Of a DNA stretch of 9,937 nucleotides, positions 7,648 to 9,937 are shown piece after piece. The notes under the pieces are model-generated. The model was not told the DNA's origin and ran no database searches. It worked only from the letters and a program-made list of their open reading frames with translations. A program made the position numbers and the translations under genes. The first letter of the stretch is position 1. Every line of letters starts with the position of its first letter. Source of the stretch: Flavobacteriaceae bacterium (GTDB lineage: Bacteria; Bacteroidota; Bacteroidia; Flavobacteriales; Flavobacteriaceae); NCBI GenBank assembly GCA_002703065.1, contig PAEO01000021.1, positions 62,836 to 72,772 on the forward strand. Reading direction: 5' to 3'.

Positions 7648-8349
7648 ATGAAATTAAAAGCACTTCTTGTATTTGTTTTTTTATGCAATTGTTTAAATGG
7701 ACAGCTTACTGATATAAATGACTCGGACTGGTTTCGTTCAGGGAATTTTTTAGTTAAAGAGTTAACATCAACAATAAATAAGGATATAAAAGGTTCACCT
7801 TATCTAAAGAAAAGTTTTGAAAATGGTCAGATAATTTTTTCAAATGGAAATTCATACTTGGCTAAGATGAGATTAAATATTAGTAATCAGAAATTTGAAA
7901 TTTTAAATACTGAAAATAAGGTAACTGAAATTAACTTAGACAATAACACTAAGGTTCAATTAAATAATAAAACTTACTCTCTTCATTCAATTAGAATAAG
8001 TGGTGTACAAACAATAGTTCTTTTAGATGAGTGTAATGTAGACTACAGATACAAGCTATATTATTATCCTAAAAAAAATATAGAAATACCTAAAAAACCT
8101 AATACTCCAGCACCCTCGTCTGGTTTTGAAAAATCTGAAATTCCAGAATGGAAAAATTACAGTGTGTTTTATCTCTTTTTTGATGATGAATATTATGAAA
8201 TTCCAAACTCTCATAAAAAAATGGCTAATTTGGAGATTTTAAAAGATTTTGATTACAAAACTTACAGAAAGAAAAATAAACTAAACCTTAAAGACAGAGA
8301 AAGCCTTAAAGAACTGGTAAAGTACTTGAACAAAAAATCAATTAATTGA
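7648..8349 (+). CDS. Uncharacterised secreted protein
   Basis: I do not recognise a named domain. The 233-residue product begins with a clear Sec signal peptide (MKLKALLVFVFLCNCLNG, likely cut before Gln19). The cysteines at 13 and 15 do not form a standard lipobox. The mature part looks beta-rich around GSPYLKKSFENGQIIFSN (49-66) and onward to about residue 140, with the tyrosine-rich stretch YRYKLYYYP. A proline-rich linker follows (about 149-157, PKKPNTPAP), then a basic C-terminus with NLKDRESLKELVKYLNKK. A GxPYL-then-beta segment with a lysine-rich helical end resembles many small Bacteroidota secreted proteins of unknown role; that is memory, not a search. Its ATG comes 15 bases after the terminator T tract. 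Its stop overlaps the rlmB start, implying cotranslation. It probably acts in the periplasm or outer membrane. Confidence 0.87.
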   Translation: MKLKALLVFVFLCNCLNGQLTDINDSDWFRSGNFLVKELTSTINKDIKGSPYLKKSFENGQIIFSNGNSYLAKMRLNISNQKFEILNTENKVTEINLDNNTKVQLNNKTYSLHSIRISGVQTIVLLDECNVDYRYKLYYYPKKNIEIPKKPNTPAPSSGFEKSEIPEWKNYSVFYLFFDDEYYEIPNSHKKMANLEILKDFDYKTYRKKNKLNLKDRESLKELVKYLNKKSIN

Positions 8350-9059
8350 AAGAGATAATTTTTGGAAAAAGAACAGTTTTCGAAGCTTTAGAAAATAACA
8401 TTCAAATTGATAAAGTCTACATTGATAGAGACAATAAATTTATGGAGAATATCAAAAGAAAAGTACATGAAAAAAGTATTCAAATATCTTTTGTTCCCAT
8501 TGAAAAGCTAAATAGATTATCAAAGGGTAATCATCAAGGAATAGTAGCAACTATTTCTCCTATCAAAACTTTGGATTTGAATTCTCTTGAAAAATCTATA
8601 ATTGATAATAATTATAATTTTTTAATACTTGACAGTATTACTGATACAAAAAATTTTGGAGCCATAATAAGGACTACAGAATGTCTCGGAATGAGTGGTA
8701 TAATTATCTCAAAGTCAGGAAGCTCTCCAATTAATGGAGAAACTATTAAATCTTCATCAGGTGCAATCTTCAATATTCCAATATTCAAGGTTGACCATAT
8801 AAAAGATGCAATATTTCTATTAAAAGCAAATGAAATTAAAATAGTTTCTGCAGATGAAAAAGGAGAAAATTCAATTTATGATTATAAATTTGATAAAAAA
8901 ACATCTTTAGTAATGGGATCAGAAGGAAAAGGAATTTCAAAATCAATTTTAAATTTAAGTGATAATATTCTTATGATTCCTATGAAAGGAAAAGTAGAGT
9001 CTTTGAATGTTTCAGTTGCAACAGGAATTTTTATCTCAGAATTAACAAAGGAGTTATAA
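8346..9059 (+). CDS. rlmB: 23S rRNA 2'-O-methyltransferase of RlmB/TrmH type, TTG start
   Basis: RlmB enzymes use S-adenosylmethionine to methylate the ribose of G2251 in the 23S rRNA P loop. The 237 residues fit the family (E. coli about 243). An N-terminal substrate-binding domain (about 1-75, FGKRTVFEALEN and GNHQGIVA) precedes a SPOUT knot domain with all three motifs: TKNFGAIIRT (101-110, catalytic Arg109), LVMGSEGKGIS (188-197), and IPMKGKVESLNVSVATGI (211-228, Asn221). The only start that keeps the conserved N-terminus is TTG at 8346, since the next in-frame ATG is at codon 33. TTG overlaps the upstream stop as TTGA, suggesting translational coupling. Related SPOUT enzymes such as TrmH or RlmH-like paralogues are possible, but the N-terminal domain favours RlmB. 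Confidence 0.93.
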   Translation: MKEIIFGKRTVFEALENNIQIDKVYIDRDNKFMENIKRKVHEKSIQISFVPIEKLNRLSKGNHQGIVATISPIKTLDLNSLEKSIIDNNYNFLILDSITDTKNFGAIIRTTECLGMSGIIISKSGSSPINGETIKSSSGAIFNIPIFKVDHIKDAIFLLKANEIKIVSADEKGENSIYDYKFDKKTSLVMGSEGKGISKSILNLSDNILMIPMKGKVESLNVSVATGIFISELTKEL

Positions 9060-9737
9060 TATTTTCATAAGCTCGTCTAGCTTGTGGATAATCTTACACT
9101 CTGAGTGAAGTTCTTCGCCATTAGCAATAAGATGAATCGCTTCTAAACCATAATCAAGCGCACCCTTAATATCAGCTTCATAACTATCACCTATCATGAT
9201 AGAATCAGTTTTTTTTGATTTTGAATCATTTAAAGAATATTCAAAAATATAGGGATTTGGCTTCTTTACTCCTATCGTTTCTGAATCATATACTTTTTTA
9301 AAATATTTACTAATTCCAGATGAATTAATCTTGTTTTTTTGAACATTTTTAAAGCCATTAGTTATAATATATAAATTATACTTTTTAACTAAGTAATCTA
9401 GAGTTTCTGACGCCATTGGCATTAAGTGATAATTTTTTGGTAAATATTTAATATAGTCATCTGAAATTGAATTAATGATTTTATCGGAAATTTTATATTC
9501 TAACTTATCAAATGCAGACTTTAATCTATTATATCTTAAAAATTCTTTGGTGATTTTTTCTTCCCTATATAATTTCCAATATTCAAAATTCAATGGGACG
9601 TAGATCTTTAGGAACCTTTCTAGTGGAATTCTGACTTTATGTTTTTTTAACAGTTTTTCAAAAGTCAAAGCAGAGTTCTTTTCGAAATCCCATATTGTAT
9701 GGTCAAGATCAAAAAAAATATTTTTCAAATTTTTCAT
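9054..9737 (-). CDS. yjjG: HAD-superfamily YjjG-type pyrimidine nucleotidase
   Basis: YjjG-type enzymes are cytoplasmic phosphatases that remove the phosphate from pyrimidine nucleotides, including non-canonical ones, which limits their entry into DNA. The 227 residues match the family length. HAD motifs are complete: I, FFDLDHTIWDF with nucleophile Asp10 and general acid Asp12; II, IITNG with Thr126; III, GVKKP with Lys158 or Lys159; IV, MIGDSYEAD with Asp184 and Asp189. An all-helical cap lies between about 20 and 105. The ATG at 9737 shares ATGA with the stop of the upstream ligase gene, so the two are cotranscribed. Its last six bases overlap the end of the convergent rlmB. The family is sure; the exact substrate is inferred. 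Confidence 0.9.
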   Translation of the reverse strand: MKNLKNIFFDLDHTIWDFEKNSALTFEKLLKKHKVRIPLERFLKIYVPLNFEYWKLYREEKITKEFLRYNRLKSAFDKLEYKISDKIINSISDDYIKYLPKNYHLMPMASETLDYLVKKYNLYIITNGFKNVQKNKINSSGISKYFKKVYDSETIGVKKPNPYIFEYSLNDSKSKKTDSIMIGDSYEADIKGALDYGLEAIHLIANGEELHSECKIIHKLDELMKIL

Positions 9738-9937
9738 TTGTTAATTAATGATAAAAAATCAACGTGTGAAAAACTTCCAGAGCTCATTAAGAGTAATACA
9801 TAGTTTTCAGAATTAATATCTTTAATAAAATCTGAGAGATCTTTTTTATTATTTAAAACAATAATTTCATTATTATTAAAAGAATTATGAATTAATTCTC
9901 TACTAATTATTGTTTTTGATCTTTTTTGTAAAACTTC
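9734..9937 (-). CDS. mpl: C-terminal end of a probable Mpl-type Mur ligase (partial)
   Basis: Only the last 67 codons and the TGA stop are inside the window; the 5' part lies beyond 9937. The fragment has an alternating strand-helix pattern and ends with ENYVLLLMSSGSFSHVDF and a short helix. LLLMSSG is what I expect near the end of the glutamate ligase domain of Mpl, which joins recycled L-Ala-D-Glu-meso-DAP tripeptide to UDP-N-acetylmuramate in cell-wall recycling. MurC and other Mur ligases are the alternatives; their ends, as I recall them, usually read differently (MGAGD). No active-site residue is in view, so the call rests on this short end. It overlaps the nucleotidase start by four bases (ATGA). 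Confidence 0.7.
   Translation of the reverse strand, partial: EVLQKRSKTIISRELIHNSFNNNEIIVLNNKKDLSDFIKDINSENYVLLLMSSGSFSHVDFLSLINK

Noticed and set aside
7316..7651. Plus-strand 111-codon frame over the end of susD and the terminator
   Set aside because: It is an alternate-frame reading of the SusD-like coding sequence and runs through the terminator hairpin; the protein looks like a leucine/glutamine-rich shadow.

Overview
The window is an AT-rich piece of a Bacteroidota chromosome, most likely a member of the Flavobacteriia and perhaps a marine one. The evidence is a SusC/SusD outer-membrane pair, ribosomal proteins of Bacteroidota type (for example PNSAMRK in S12), a TTTG / TAnnTTTG promoter, and mostly Shine-Dalgarno-free starts. 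No rRNA, tRNA, CRISPR, insertion sequence or phage gene is visible. Almost all the DNA is coding, and the longest gene-free stretch is 253 bases.

Left block, minus strand (1-2705): the str cluster rpsL (S12), rpsG (S7) and fusA (EF-G), transcribed leftwards. fusA is cut by the window edge after 600 codons. A near-perfect Bacteroidota promoter lies just upstream of rpsL, and rpsL has a Shine-Dalgarno-like AGAGG that none of the other intact genes here shows.

Centre, plus strand (2959-7584): a SusC-like TonB-dependent transporter and a SusD-like surface lipoprotein, 18 bases apart, ending at a perfect symmetrical hairpin terminator. In view there is no glycoside hydrolase, peptidase, sulfatase, sigma/anti-sigma pair or hybrid two-component regulator, so the substrate cannot be read from the context. 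The 253-base divergent region between rpsL and susC carries promoter-like elements for both sides, and a 19-base perfect palindrome lies in the signal-peptide codons of susC.

Right block, plus strand (7648-9059): an unrecognised secreted protein overlaps by four bases (TTGA) an RlmB-type 23S rRNA 2'-O-methyltransferase that starts with TTG. Minus strand (9054-9937): the C-terminal end of a probable Mpl peptidoglycan-recycling ligase overlaps (ATGA) a YjjG-type HAD nucleotidase. The nucleotidase converges on rlmB with overlapping 3' ends and no terminator between them.

The genes fall into three functional sets: translation (S12, S7, EF-G, RlmB), outer-membrane nutrient import (SusC/SusD), and housekeeping recycling (Mpl, YjjG). 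I see no clear new multi-gene system. The observations most worth a second look are regulatory: the susC leader palindrome, the paired divergent promoters, the G8 run in rpsL, and the tight overlaps on the right side.
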